A stretch of DNA of 64,000 nt from Methylococcus sp. EFPC2 (GTDB taxonomy: Bacteria > Pseudomonadota > Gammaproteobacteria > Methylococcales > Methylococcaceae). The notes under the pieces are model-generated. The model saw only the letters and a program-made list of their open reading frames with translations, had not been told where the DNA came from and did no database searches. Location: the NCBI RefSeq assembly GCF_016925495.1, contig NZ_CP070491.1, positions 1,798,001 through 1,862,000 of the forward strand. The letters are read 5' to 3'. The translations under genes were made by a program, and so were the position numbers. This document shows, piece after piece, positions 8,586 to 17,275 of the stretch (position 1 is its first letter; each line of letters begins with the position of its first letter).

Positions 8586-10394
8586 ATGAACTCGAAAGCC
8601 GCCCCCTCTATTCCCATAGACCGACTAACCTGGAACCGGCTATTCCGGGGCATCCGGATCTACATCGAGTCTCCGGACGCCGGAGCCCAGGCCAAGCGGC
8701 GCTTCGCCGCGCTCATCGGCCTGATGTTCGCCCTCAATGGCCTCAATGTCGTGAACAGCTACGTCGGCCGCGACTTCTTCACCGCCATCGAACACCGCAG
8801 CATGAGCGGCTTCGTAGGCTGGGCGCTGGCCTACGTGGGCGTGTTTGCCGTTCTGACGGTGAGCGCGGTGATCTTTCGCTACTGCGAAGAAAGCCTGGGA
8901 TTGCATTGGCGCGAATGGCTGACCCGGCGCTTGATCGGTCGCTACCTCGACCATCACGTCTATTACCGCATCGATACCAGCGGCGAGGTTGCGAACCCGG
9001 ACCAGCGCATGACCGACGATGTGCGCGCATTCACCGTCACCACCCTGTCGTTCCTGCTGATGGTCATGAATGCCAGCTTTACCGTCGTTGCCTTCTCCGG
9101 CGTACTCTGGTCCATCAGCCCCCTGTTGTTCCTGGTGGCCGTGCTCTATGCGGCGCTCGGCTCCTACCTGACCATCGTGCTGGGACGCCCGCTGGTAGGC
9201 CTCAGTTACGGGCAACTCGACAAGGAAGCCGCTTTCCGGGCCGATCTGGTCCACATCTGCGAAAACGCCGAATCGGTCGCGCTGCTGCACCGCGAACACC
9301 GCATGCTCTTGCGCCTGAGCAAACACTTCGGGCAGTTGGTGACCAACTTTCAGGAGATCATTCGAATCAATCGCAACCTGGGCTACTTCACCACCGGCTA
9401 CAACTACCTGATACAAATCATTCCGGCCCTGGTCGTGGCCCCCCTGTTCATCCATGGCGAGGTCGAATTCGGCGTCATCGCCCAGGCGGCCATCGCCTTT
9501 TCCCTGCTGTTGGGCGCTTTCTCGCTGATAGTGACCAACTTTCAGTCCATTTCCGCCTACGCCGCCGTGATCACCCGCGTGGGCACGCTCAGCGAGGCGA
9601 TCGAGGGCGCTGCGGCGGCTCCCGCTCCGACCTGCGGATACATGGGCGAGGAAATGCGGCCGATAGCCCCGACCGCCATCCAGGTGTGCGAGGACAAGCA
9701 CCGCCTGGCCTACGAGGGCTTGACCTTGTATTCGCCGCACGACGGCCACGTGCTGATTAGCAACCTGACCGCCTCCGTTCCCGAAGGAATGCGCCTGCTG
9801 ATACTCGGGCCGAACGACCCCGCCAAACTAGCCCTGCTCAGAACCACCGCGGGCATGTGGGAACACGGCGAAGGGAATATCGTGCGGCCCGATTTCGGCA
9901 ACATCTTCTTTCTCCCGGAGCGGCCTTACATGCCTCCGGGAACCCTGCGCGAACTGCTGGTCAGAACAGGATGGGAAGATCGCACCGCGGATGATGAGTT
10001 GCTGAATACGCTCCGGACCCTGGGCCTCGAATCGCTCGTCGAGCGCGCGGAAGGACTCGATACCGAGCAGGATTGGGACGACCTGCTTTCGCTGCGGGAA
10101 CAGCAAATGATCGCTTTCTCCAGGCTGCTGCTGGCCCGCCCGAAATTCGTGGTACTGGACCGCGTCACCACCTCGCTGCCGCCCGAAGATGTGACACGGA
10201 TGCTGAACATATTGGCAAAATACGGCATCACCTATGTCACCATAGGCCGCACCCGGCACGGGCGGCGCGACACCGACGACAGGCTGGAAAACTACGACGC
10301 CGTGCTGCAGATCGACGCCGTGGGCGACTGGGTTTGGAAATCCGTCAAAAACGGCGAAATAGTGGAAAATAACAGGGGCGCCACTCCCCTCTGA
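8586..10394 (+). CDS. SbmA/YddA-type ABC exporter homologue with a degenerate ATPase domain (602 aa)
   Basis: Residues about 35-340 form the SbmA/BacA-like membrane domain (several hydrophobic helices; typical core LHWREWLTRRLIGRYL and NPDQRMTDDVR). Residues 385-590 align with the fused nucleotide-binding domain, but every key motif is altered. Walker A reads GPNDPAKL at 408-415, lacking the second Gly and the Ser/Thr. The Q-loop Gln is Glu445 (FLPERP). The signature is LSLREQQ (Gly to Arg504). Walker B keeps Asp525 but the catalytic Glu is Arg526. The switch His is Arg555. ATP hydrolysis is therefore unlikely. Proton-driven SbmA works without an ATPase, so the transporter part may still function. 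I prefer ATG 8586 over TTG 8547. opgD follows 68 bp downstream. Confidence 0.8.
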   Translation: MNSKAAPSIPIDRLTWNRLFRGIRIYIESPDAGAQAKRRFAALIGLMFALNGLNVVNSYVGRDFFTAIEHRSMSGFVGWALAYVGVFAVLTVSAVIFRYCEESLGLHWREWLTRRLIGRYLDHHVYYRIDTSGEVANPDQRMTDDVRAFTVTTLSFLLMVMNASFTVVAFSGVLWSISPLLFLVAVLYAALGSYLTIVLGRPLVGLSYGQLDKEAAFRADLVHICENAESVALLHREHRMLLRLSKHFGQLVTNFQEIIRINRNLGYFTTGYNYLIQIIPALVVAPLFIHGEVEFGVIAQAAIAFSLLLGAFSLIVTNFQSISAYAAVITRVGTLSEAIEGAAAAPAPTCGYMGEEMRPIAPTAIQVCEDKHRLAYEGLTLYSPHDGHVLISNLTASVPEGMRLLILGPNDPAKLALLRTTAGMWEHGEGNIVRPDFGNIFFLPERPYMPPGTLRELLVRTGWEDRTADDELLNTLRTLGLESLVERAEGLDTEQDWDDLLSLREQQMIAFSRLLLARPKFVVLDRVTTSLPPEDVTRMLNILAKYGITYVTIGRTRHGRRDTDDRLENYDAVLQIDAVGDWVWKSVKNGEIVENNRGATPL

Positions 10395-10462
10395 GCGATA
10401 CCCCTCTTAAACTCCAGACAACGATGCCGGCAGGTGTGCCGGTCGAGAGGAAACTTGAAGAT

Positions 10463-12022
10463 ATGATGACCCGAAGAGAACTGATACACCGAATTTTCGC
10501 CCTGGCCGCATGGGGCGCGCTGAACCCCTTGAATGCCCTGTCCGGCTCGGCGCGGGCGGACGACGACGAAGCCGTTCCGTTCAACAAGGCCTGGCTGCGC
10601 GAGCAGGCGAAAACCCTCTCCGAAAGCAAATTCACCCCGCCCAAGGGTCAGTTGCCCGCCTGGATAGAAAGCCTCGATTGGGACGGCTACCAGTCCATAC
10701 GCTTCAACAACGAGCACTCGCTGTGGCGCGAAGGCGGCCTGCCCTACCAGGCCCGGCTCTTCCATCTGGGGCTGTTCTTCAAGCATCCGGTCACTCTGCA
10801 CGAAGTGGTCGACGGCCTGGCCCGGCCCATCCATTTTTCTCCCGAACTGTTCGACTACACGGGCAAGACCAAACCTCCCAAGAAATCCGGCGACCTCGGC
10901 TTCGCAGGCTTCCGGATCCACCACCAGGACGATTTCGAGCGCGACATGTTTTCCTTCCTCGGCGCGAGCTACTTCCGCGCCGTGGGTTCGAGCAAGCAAT
11001 ACGGCTTGTCGGCCCGGGGACTGGCCATCGACACCGGCATGAACCGGCCGGAAGAGTTTCCCGAGTTCAAATCCTTCTGGCTGGAGCGCCCCAAATCTGG
11101 CGCGGAAAATCTCACCATCCACGCCCTGCTCGACAGTCCCAGCGTCACCGGGGCTTATACCTTCGTGGTCAAGACCGGCGAACCGACGGTCATGCAGGTG
11201 GAAAGCCATCTCTTCCCGCGCAAGACCATCGAGCGCATCGGCATCGCACCCCTGACCTCCATGTATCAGACCGGCGAAAACGATCGCCGCGTGTCGGACG
11301 ATTTTCGCCCGGAGATCCACGATTCCGACGGACTGGCTCTCTGGACCGGGACCGACGAGTGGATCTGGCGCCCGCTGGTCAATCCCGCGCATATGCGGGT
11401 CAACTCCTTCTTCGACGAAAACCCGCGTGGTTTCGGCCTACTGCAGCGCGACCGCGATTTCGACCACTACCTGGACGACGGCGCCTATTACGACAAGCGT
11501 CCTTCGCTTTGGATCGAACCCAAGGGCGCCTGGGGCAAGGGCTCGGTGCAACTGGTGGAGATCCAGAGTCCGGACGAAACCTTCGACAACATCGTGGTGT
11601 TCTGGAATCCCTCCGAACCGGTTATCCCCGGAAAGGAACTGAGCTTCCAGTACACCATGTACTGGGGAGCCAATCCGCACCAGCAGTCGCCCGCGGCCCA
11701 GGTCATCGCAACCCGCATCGGCGTGGGCGGCATCCCGGGGCAGAAGAAGAAAATACCTTCGCGCAAGTTCGTCATCGACTTTCAGGGCGGACGCCTGGAA
11801 CAACTGGCCAAGGACGCCAAGGTCGAAGCCGTCGTCACCGCCTCGCGGGGCACCATCACCGCGGTGGCGGCCCGGCCGATCAAGGAATTGTACGGATGGC
11901 GCTGCAATTTCGACCTGGTCACGGATAACAGCCGGGAACCGGTGGATCTGCGCTGCTACCTGCGCGACGCGCAGGGCGCGCTGACCGAAACCTGGCTCTA
12001 TCAATGGACCCCGCCCGCCTGA
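10463..12022 (+). CDS. opgD: periplasmic glucan biosynthesis protein OpgD
   Basis: Acts in the periplasm in synthesis or branching of osmoregulated periplasmic glucans. The N-terminus has a twin-arginine segment (TRRELIHRIF) followed by a hydrophobic stretch, as in OpgD, which is exported by Tat; OpgG uses Sec. The body is the MdoG/OpgG family domain (YQSIRFN, the conserved FHLGLFF, and later NPRGFGLLQRDRDFDHYLD). At 519 aa the length is normal. Two adjacent ATGs (10463, 10466) are possible, with GAGAGG upstream at 10445-10450. A strong terminator follows. The glucosyltransferase opgH is not in this window. Confidence 0.85.
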   Translation: MMTRRELIHRIFALAAWGALNPLNALSGSARADDDEAVPFNKAWLREQAKTLSESKFTPPKGQLPAWIESLDWDGYQSIRFNNEHSLWREGGLPYQARLFHLGLFFKHPVTLHEVVDGLARPIHFSPELFDYTGKTKPPKKSGDLGFAGFRIHHQDDFERDMFSFLGASYFRAVGSSKQYGLSARGLAIDTGMNRPEEFPEFKSFWLERPKSGAENLTIHALLDSPSVTGAYTFVVKTGEPTVMQVESHLFPRKTIERIGIAPLTSMYQTGENDRRVSDDFRPEIHDSDGLALWTGTDEWIWRPLVNPAHMRVNSFFDENPRGFGLLQRDRDFDHYLDDGAYYDKRPSLWIEPKGAWGKGSVQLVEIQSPDETFDNIVVFWNPSEPVIPGKELSFQYTMYWGANPHQQSPAAQVIATRIGVGGIPGQKKKIPSRKFVIDFQGGRLEQLAKDAKVEAVVTASRGTITAVAARPIKELYGWRCNFDLVTDNSREPVDLRCYLRDAQGALTETWLYQWTPPA

Positions 12023-12041
12023 CGGACCACTCTGCTGATCT

Positions 12042-12072
12042 AAAAAAACCGGCCATGAGGCCGGTTTTTTTA
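12042..12072. terminator. bidirectional intrinsic terminator between opgD and the SoxYZ-like gene
   Basis: A perfect stem with A-run on the left and T-run on the right (AAAAAACCGGCC / GGCCGGTTTTTT, loop ATGA). It works in both directions, ending opgD on the plus strand and the converging SoxYZ-like gene on the minus strand. Confidence 0.9.
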
Positions 12073-12091
12073 TGCCTGCCGAAGCCCGCGA

Positions 12092-12904
12092 TCAGGGGCT
12101 AACCGTTTGGCTATAGCTGAATTGCTTGCCCTGGTTGTCCTTGATTTCGGCCTTCAGTTCACCTGCCTTATCCGGCACGAAATAAAAGCGGAAATTGGGG
12201 TCGGCGCTCACGGCGATATCGGTTTGCGCGGTCAGGATGGGCTTGCCGTTGAAGCTCACCTTCACTTCGTCGACGAAGTGCGCCGGCTTGATCAGACGGC
12301 TGATCTGATCCATCTGCATGCCGGTGATGTTGGGATGGCTGATCAGCAATTGGGCCAGATTGGGCTGCTGCGGATTCAGCTTGTCCCCTTCCAACTTGAA
12401 CTTCATCTTGCCCAGGCGCGCCATGGCCGCCTCCAGATCCGCGCCCAAGGGCGCGGAGCAGCCGCCGCTGGCCTTGACGTAGACCTTGTGCATGCTCAGC
12501 TTGCCGTCGTTGGTTTCCGCAATGGCGCGCACGTGGGTATAGGCGTTCAGCCTCAGCCGCAACGCGATATCGGCCTTGCCGCTGTCCGGGGTGAAATGGA
12601 AGGCCGCGGCGAACGGTGTGGGATTGTTGTCGACGATCAAGGTGAGGGTCTTGATGAACTTGTCCTTGCTTTGCGGGAACTTGGCGCTCACGGATATCGG
12701 TGCCAACGCCGGGTCTTCGGCGCGATAGGGCGCCGTCAGCTCGACGACGTCGGTTCCCTCGGCGATGGGCCGGTCGCCGAAAAACTTCTGCTTCAGCCCG
12801 CCCAGCCACGCGGTCTCTTCCTCGCCGGCGGCGAGGATCGCCTGGCTGGCCAACGACAATGCCGCCAGCACGAGCCAAAACAGCAAAGGATTAGTCTTGC
12901 GCAT
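12092..12904 (-). CDS. quinoprotein dehydrogenase-associated SoxYZ-like carrier (270 aa)
   Basis: Periplasmic protein fusing SoxY-like (about 35-160) and SoxZ-like (about 175-270) halves. A signal peptide spans roughly residues 1-26. The SoxY part holds the conserved Cys in SGGCSAPLG, the position that carries sulfur intermediates in true SoxY. Such proteins co-occur with PQQ dehydrogenases and a SoxH-like metallohydrolase. Their substrate is not established. Here it is followed upstream by that metallohydrolase and, divergently, by xoxF, which supports a role linked to methanol oxidation. It is the second gene of a two-gene minus-strand operon. Confidence 0.8.
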   Translation of the reverse strand: MRKTNPLLFWLVLAALSLASQAILAAGEEETAWLGGLKQKFFGDRPIAEGTDVVELTAPYRAEDPALAPISVSAKFPQSKDKFIKTLTLIVDNNPTPFAAAFHFTPDSGKADIALRLRLNAYTHVRAIAETNDGKLSMHKVYVKASGGCSAPLGADLEAAMARLGKMKFKLEGDKLNPQQPNLAQLLISHPNITGMQMDQISRLIKPAHFVDEVKVSFNGKPILTAQTDIAVSADPNFRFYFVPDKAGELKAEIKDNQGKQFSYSQTVSP

Positions 12905-12955
12905 GATGAATACCTCTAAGGGTGGGGGAAGTCGGTATCGTGTCGGGGCGAGGAC

Positions 12956-13882
12956 TCAATCCTCTTCCCATTCCAGCTCGGCGAACGCGGTGGAGACGTT
13001 GCGCTTGTGAAACTCGTCGAACAAGGCCCATTCGGCGCGGCCCGCATGCCCTACGCCTGCGATGGCCTGCTCCATGGTCCTGCCCTGCTTGATGTAGGCA
13101 CGTATCTCCGCGCGCAGCTTCTCCAGATACCAGAGTTCCCGCGCGGCGGCCTGGGGCCAATCGGTCACCGCCGGCCCATGGCCGGGTATCGCGCGCGCGG
13201 CGGGAATTTTCCGCAGGATTTCCAACTCTTTGATCCAACCGTTCAGACTACCGTCCACGACCGGGACGTGCCCGAGGAAAAGCAGGTCGGCCAGCCACAG
13301 CGTGCGGGTCTTGTCGTCGTATACGCTGAGGTCGCTGTCGGTATGCGCGGGACCGTGCGCGGTGAGTGTCAAAGCCCGTCCCCCCAGATCGATTTTCCGC
13401 GTCCGCTCGACTTCTTCGTCCGGAGGAATGAAGTCCGCGTCGGTCAGCGTGAAACCCAAGTCGCGGTTGGCCTTGTCCCTATAATAAGGTGCGCGCGCCG
13501 CCATGGACTGCGCCAGCTTGCGATGACCGATGAATATCACCCCCGGCTGCCTGAAGGCCCGGTTGCCGTAGATATGATCGGGGTGCACGTGCGTATTAAT
13601 GACGTAACACACCGGTACGGCGGTCCGGGCCTTGATCGCCGCGAGCAAAGCGTCCCCCTGGGCGGGGCTGCCGCCGGTGTCGATCACCGCCACGCATTTT
13701 TCCCCGACGATGAAGCCGATATTGGCGATTTCCCCGTGGTTGGTGGAATCGGGCAGTTGGTGCACGCCCTGGTGTACATAGACGCCCTGGGCGACTTCCT
13801 GCAGGCTTAGCGGTTCCGCCGATACGACGCCTACATAGCCCGCCGCCAGCAAGACTATGCATCGCGCCCAGTTTTCAAGCAT
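12956..13882 (-). CDS. quinoprotein relay system zinc metallohydrolase (308 aa)
   Basis: Metallo-beta-lactamase fold protein of the SoxH-related group found with PQQ dehydrogenases. I chose the ATG at 13882: it follows TAGGAG by 9 nt and gives a signal peptide (LLAAGYVGVVSAEP); a longer frame to 14014 would precede it with low-complexity sequence. The metal site is visible as THVHPDH, then GPAHTDSDLSVY and a C-terminal PGHGP. Exported, probably periplasmic. With the SoxYZ-like carrier 51 bp downstream it forms a pair oriented away from xoxF. Reaction unknown. Confidence 0.8.
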   Translation of the reverse strand: MLENWARCIVLLAAGYVGVVSAEPLSLQEVAQGVYVHQGVHQLPDSTNHGEIANIGFIVGEKCVAVIDTGGSPAQGDALLAAIKARTAVPVCYVINTHVHPDHIYGNRAFRQPGVIFIGHRKLAQSMAARAPYYRDKANRDLGFTLTDADFIPPDEEVERTRKIDLGGRALTLTAHGPAHTDSDLSVYDDKTRTLWLADLLFLGHVPVVDGSLNGWIKELEILRKIPAARAIPGHGPAVTDWPQAAARELWYLEKLRAEIRAYIKQGRTMEQAIAGVGHAGRAEWALFDEFHKRNVSTAFAELEWEED

Positions 13883-13913
13883 GTTCTCTGATCTCCTACC
13901 TCGGGATAAGCCC

Positions 13914-13939
13914 GGTTGGGCGGGGATCCCCGCCCAACC
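13914..13939. repeat. perfect 26-bp palindrome upstream of the metallohydrolase gene
   Basis: The sequence from GGTTGGGCGGGG through its exact reverse complement is centred on GATC at 13926/13927. It lies about 32 bp upstream of the metallohydrolase ATG (minus strand), within the 443-bp gap 13883-14325 that separates it from xoxF. It may be a regulator site or a repetitive extragenic palindrome. No other copy occurs in this window. No T-run follows. Confidence 0.6.
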
Positions 13940-14140
13940 ACGATGCGGATTCTCCACTCCCGAACTAGGATATTCAACCGCGGATGTGGACACCCCGGAG
14001 CTACCGCCAAGCAAACTCGCAGGTAAGCAAGCCGCCTACCGTCCGACCTGACCGATACTCGCGGCGAAACCGGCCCTGCGGCGAGAGAAATTCAGCATCA
14101 ACAGACGGTTTCAGGCCTCCGGCCAAGAACGCCCTCGTGG

Positions 14141-14169
14141 TTGACTTTTATCCTGAAATAATTCAATTT
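14141..14169 (+). promoter_or_regulatory. candidate promoter for xoxF (weak)
   Basis: TTGACT at 14141-14146 is followed after 17 bp by an AT-rich hexamer at 14164-14169 (CAATTT), the most AT-rich stretch of the 443-bp xoxF upstream region. It would give a leader of about 150 nt. A second -35-like TTGACA at 14270-14275 lacks a partner. Confidence is low. Expression is likely controlled by metals, but no site can be named. Confidence 0.3.
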
Positions 14170-14325
14170 ACGCCGCCAGACGGGCTGGTCGGGCAGTTTT
14201 CTCGGCTCCATTAGGGAAAATCTCCCATTCCAAGAACAACAATCCGTCCTAAGCAAATTTAGTGCTCCATTGACATCAAACATGTGCGTGTTCCGTCCCA
14301 GTGCGGTACACGAGGAGGAAGACAT

Positions 14326-16191
14326 ATGAAAAAACCCGTAAAAAGTTGGCTGATTGCGGCTTCGGTTGCCTCTCTTCTGGCAGCACCGGTCGTCTCTCAG
14401 GCGAACGCCGAAGTCGAGAAACTCATCAAGGAAGCCGCCAACTGGGCGACCTGGGGTGGTGACTACGCCGGCACCCGCTACAGCACGCTGACCCAGATCA
14501 ACTCCCAAACCGCCAAGAGCCTCCAGCCCGTATGGACCTTCTCCACCGGCGCACTGCGCGGTCACGAAGGCGGCCCGCTGGTCGTCAATGGCACGATCTA
14601 CATCCATACCGGCTATCCCCACAAGATTTATGCGCTGGATCAAGACACCCAGACCATCAAGTGGGAATACCAGTACAGTCCGGATCAAGGCACCGACCCG
14701 ACCCAGGTCATCAGCGTAATGTGCTGCGACGTGGTCAACCGTGGTCTGGCTTATGGCGACGGCAAGATCTTCATCGCCCAGGGTGACGCCACCCTGGTGG
14801 CTCTGGACGCCACCACCGGCAAACAAGTTTGGCGCATCAAGAACGGCGACCCGAAACTGGGCCAGACCAATACCAACGCGCCCATCGTCGTCAAGGACAA
14901 GGTCATCACCGGTATTTCCGGCGGTGAATTCGGCGTGCGCGGTTACATCGCCGCCTACAACATCAAGGACGGCAGCCTGGCTTGGAAGGCTTACAGCATC
15001 GGTCCCGATGACGACCTGAAGGTCGATCCGGAAAAGACCACCACCTGGACCGACGGCAAAGTCGCTCCGGTCGGCAAGGACTCTTCTCTGAAGACCTGGC
15101 AGGGCGACCAGTGGAAGATCGGCGGCGGCACCACCTGGGGCTGGTACAGCTATGACGCAGGCCTGAACTCCATTTACTACGGTTCCGGCAACCCGTCCAC
15201 CTGGAACCCGGTACAGCGTCCGGGCGACAACAAATGGTCCATGACCATCTGGTCGCGCGACGTCGACACCGGCAAGGCCAACTGGGTTTACCAGATGACC
15301 CCGCACGACGAATGGGACTACGACGGCATCAACGAAATGACGCTGATCGACCTGCCCCTGAAGGACGCCAACGGCAAGGAACACACCAAGCTGTTGACCC
15401 ACTTCGACCGTAACGGCTTCGGCTACACCCTGGACCGCGCAACCGGCGAACTGCTGGTGGCCGAGAAGTTCGACAAGGCTGTCAACTGGGCGACCCACGT
15501 CGACCTGAAGAGCGGCCGTCCGCAGGTTGTGTCTCAGTACTCCACCCAGGCGGGTGGCGAAGACCACAATCAGAAGGGCATCTGCCCCTCGGCCATGGGC
15601 TCCAAGAACCAGCCCCCGGTCACCTTCTCGCCCAAGACCAAGCTGATCTACATCCCGGGCAACCACACCTGCATGGACTACGAGCCGTTCCAGGTTGAGT
15701 ACACCGCCGGTCAGCCGTATGTCGGCGCCACGCTGAACATCTATCCGGCCAAGGTCAACGTGAAGACCGGCCAGCCGGAAGAGAAGTTGCACATGGGCTC
15801 CTTCACCGCATGGGATCCGACCACCGGCAAGATCGCCTGGCAGTTCGACGAACCCTTCTCCCTGTGGAGCGGCTTCGTTTCCACCGCGGGTGACGTCGTG
15901 ATCTACGGTACGCTGGAAGGCTACCTGAAGGTCCGCGACGCCAACACCGGCGCCGAACTGTACAAGTTCAAGACTCCGTCCGGCATCATCGGCAACGTCA
16001 GCACCTGGGCACACAACGGCAAGCAGTATGTCGGCGTGCTGTCAGGTCTGGGCGGCTGGGCTGGCGTCGGCGAAGCAGCCGGCCTGGAAGGTGCAACCGA
16101 AGGTCTGGGCGCCGTGGGCGCCTACAAGGGCCTGAAGGCGCACGGCAAGCTGGGTGGCGTGTTCACTGTGTTCGCTCTGCCCAACAATTAA
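14326..16191 (+). CDS. xoxF: lanthanide-dependent methanol dehydrogenase XoxF
   Basis: Periplasmic PQQ-dependent alcohol dehydrogenase that oxidises methanol to formaldehyde or formate and passes electrons to a cytochrome c. The 621-aa protein has a signal peptide (cleavage near SQANA) and an eight-bladed propeller. Visible active-site features are the vicinal cysteines C133-C134 (VMCCD), Glu201 in GGEFGVRG, and the catalytic Asp331. Asp333 in WDYDGIN is the extra carboxylate that marks XoxF and coordinates the lanthanide; calcium-type MxaF has Ala there. Start ATG 14326 follows GAGGAGG. A strong terminator follows, then xoxJ. No xoxG cytochrome with a CxxCH motif lies nearby. The sequence resembles the XoxF5 clade. 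Confidence 0.95.
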   Translation: MKKPVKSWLIAASVASLLAAPVVSQANAEVEKLIKEAANWATWGGDYAGTRYSTLTQINSQTAKSLQPVWTFSTGALRGHEGGPLVVNGTIYIHTGYPHKIYALDQDTQTIKWEYQYSPDQGTDPTQVISVMCCDVVNRGLAYGDGKIFIAQGDATLVALDATTGKQVWRIKNGDPKLGQTNTNAPIVVKDKVITGISGGEFGVRGYIAAYNIKDGSLAWKAYSIGPDDDLKVDPEKTTTWTDGKVAPVGKDSSLKTWQGDQWKIGGGTTWGWYSYDAGLNSIYYGSGNPSTWNPVQRPGDNKWSMTIWSRDVDTGKANWVYQMTPHDEWDYDGINEMTLIDLPLKDANGKEHTKLLTHFDRNGFGYTLDRATGELLVAEKFDKAVNWATHVDLKSGRPQVVSQYSTQAGGEDHNQKGICPSAMGSKNQPPVTFSPKTKLIYIPGNHTCMDYEPFQVEYTAGQPYVGATLNIYPAKVNVKTGQPEEKLHMGSFTAWDPTTGKIAWQFDEPFSLWSGFVSTAGDVVIYGTLEGYLKVRDANTGAELYKFKTPSGIIGNVSTWAHNGKQYVGVLSGLGGWAGVGEAAGLEGATEGLGAVGAYKGLKAHGKLGGVFTVFALPNN

Positions 16192-16217
16192 TCCGACCCG
16201 CTCGGATAATTGACCCG

Positions 16218-16255
16218 AAAACGCCCCGGCCCGAGCAATCGGCCGGGGCGTTTTT
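16218..16255 (+). terminator. strong intrinsic terminator after xoxF
   Basis: A 14-bp GC-rich stem (AAAACGCCCCGGCC / GGCCGGGGCGTTTT) with a 9-nt loop and T5, 27 bp after the xoxF stop. It probably keeps xoxJ at a lower level than xoxF. Readthrough or a promoter in 16256-16338 would be needed to express xoxJ. Confidence 0.9.
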
Positions 16256-16338
16256 CATTCCAGTCTCAGTAGGCCCGGCGCGGCGAATCTTTCCCCGCGC
16301 ATCCGGTCTTAGTCTCCTCTCCATTTACGGAAAACGTC

Positions 16339-17160
16339 ATGAAACACCGTGCGTTACCTCTCGGCCTGGGGCTGTTGGCGCTATCGCTCGCCCCGTCGGC
16401 CCAGGCCTGGGAAGGCAAAACTTTCAAGGTCTGCGCCGACCCGAACAATCCTCCCTATTCCGACAAGAAAGGACAGGGCTACGAAAACAAGATCGCCGAA
16501 CTGCTAGCCAAAGAACTCGGCAAAAAGGTCGAATACACCTGGTTTCCCCAGCGCATGGGCTTCATCCGCAACACGCTGAGATCGCAGGATCCGGAAACCG
16601 AGGAGTACAAGTGTGACGTCATCATCGGCATGCCCACCGGGGCCGAACTGGTCGCCACCACCCAGCCTTATTACACCTCCACCTACGCCCTCGTTTACGC
16701 CAAGAAGCGCGGCTGGGACGATATCGAGTCGGCCGACGATCTCGACAAGCTGCCGGAAAGCCGCAAGGCCAAGCTCAAGATCGCCATGTATGACGGCTCG
16801 CCTGCGACGACCTGGCTGCTGAATCACAAGCTGGTCGACTATGCCGTCCCCGTGCGATCCATGACCGCCGACGCCACGGTCAACACGGCCCAGTCCCTGG
16901 AAAAAGACATCAAGGACGGCAAGCTGGACATGGCCATCGTCTGGGGCCCCATCGCGGGTTATCTGGAACTCCACAACAAAGGCGGATTCGAAGTCATCCC
17001 CGTGAAATCGGAAGAAGGCGTCAAATTCGAATTTCCCATCTCCATTGGCGTGCGCATCCCGGACAAGGCGCGCAAGGAGGAGCTGAACAAGCTCATCGAG
17101 AAGAACGCCTCGGCCATCCAGAAGATCCTCAAAGACTACCGCGTCCCTCTGGTCGATTAA
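16339..17160 (+). CDS. xoxJ: XoxJ, periplasmic substrate-binding-like partner of XoxF
   Basis: MxaJ/XoxJ-family protein, 273 aa, related to bacterial extracellular solute-binding proteins. It is thought to assist activation or assembly of the methanol dehydrogenase. A signal peptide ends at about residue 23 (SAQA/WEGK). The mature start TFKVCADPNNPPYSDKKG and the segment KYDVI-like CDVIIGMPTG are typical of the family. Location 148 bp after xoxF, beyond its terminator, is the usual order, except that xoxG is missing between or after. The ribosome site is weak. Confidence 0.85.
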   Translation: MKHRALPLGLGLLALSLAPSAQAWEGKTFKVCADPNNPPYSDKKGQGYENKIAELLAKELGKKVEYTWFPQRMGFIRNTLRSQDPETEEYKCDVIIGMPTGAELVATTQPYYTSTYALVYAKKRGWDDIESADDLDKLPESRKAKLKIAMYDGSPATTWLLNHKLVDYAVPVRSMTADATVNTAQSLEKDIKDGKLDMAIVWGPIAGYLELHNKGGFEVIPVKSEEGVKFEFPISIGVRIPDKARKEELNKLIEKNASAIQKILKDYRVPLVD

Positions 17161-17275
17161 GTTATCGGCTCGCGGGAATCCAGGCGATCTGACCCGCGTT
17201 TCAAGCCACATGCCACCCGGACGGGGTTTGCGCCCCGCCCGCACTATTCGCCCCCCTACCCTACGGTATTTGCCC

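Noticed and set aside
14270-14298. TTGACA near xoxF as the main -35 box
   Set aside because: No acceptable -10 hexamer lies 16-18 bp downstream, so the pair is incomplete.
14098-16014. 638-codon open frame on the minus strand, antisense to xoxF
   Set aside because: It mirrors xoxF codon by codon, as expected in GC-rich genes with strong third-position bias. It has no ribosome site and no recognisable domain.
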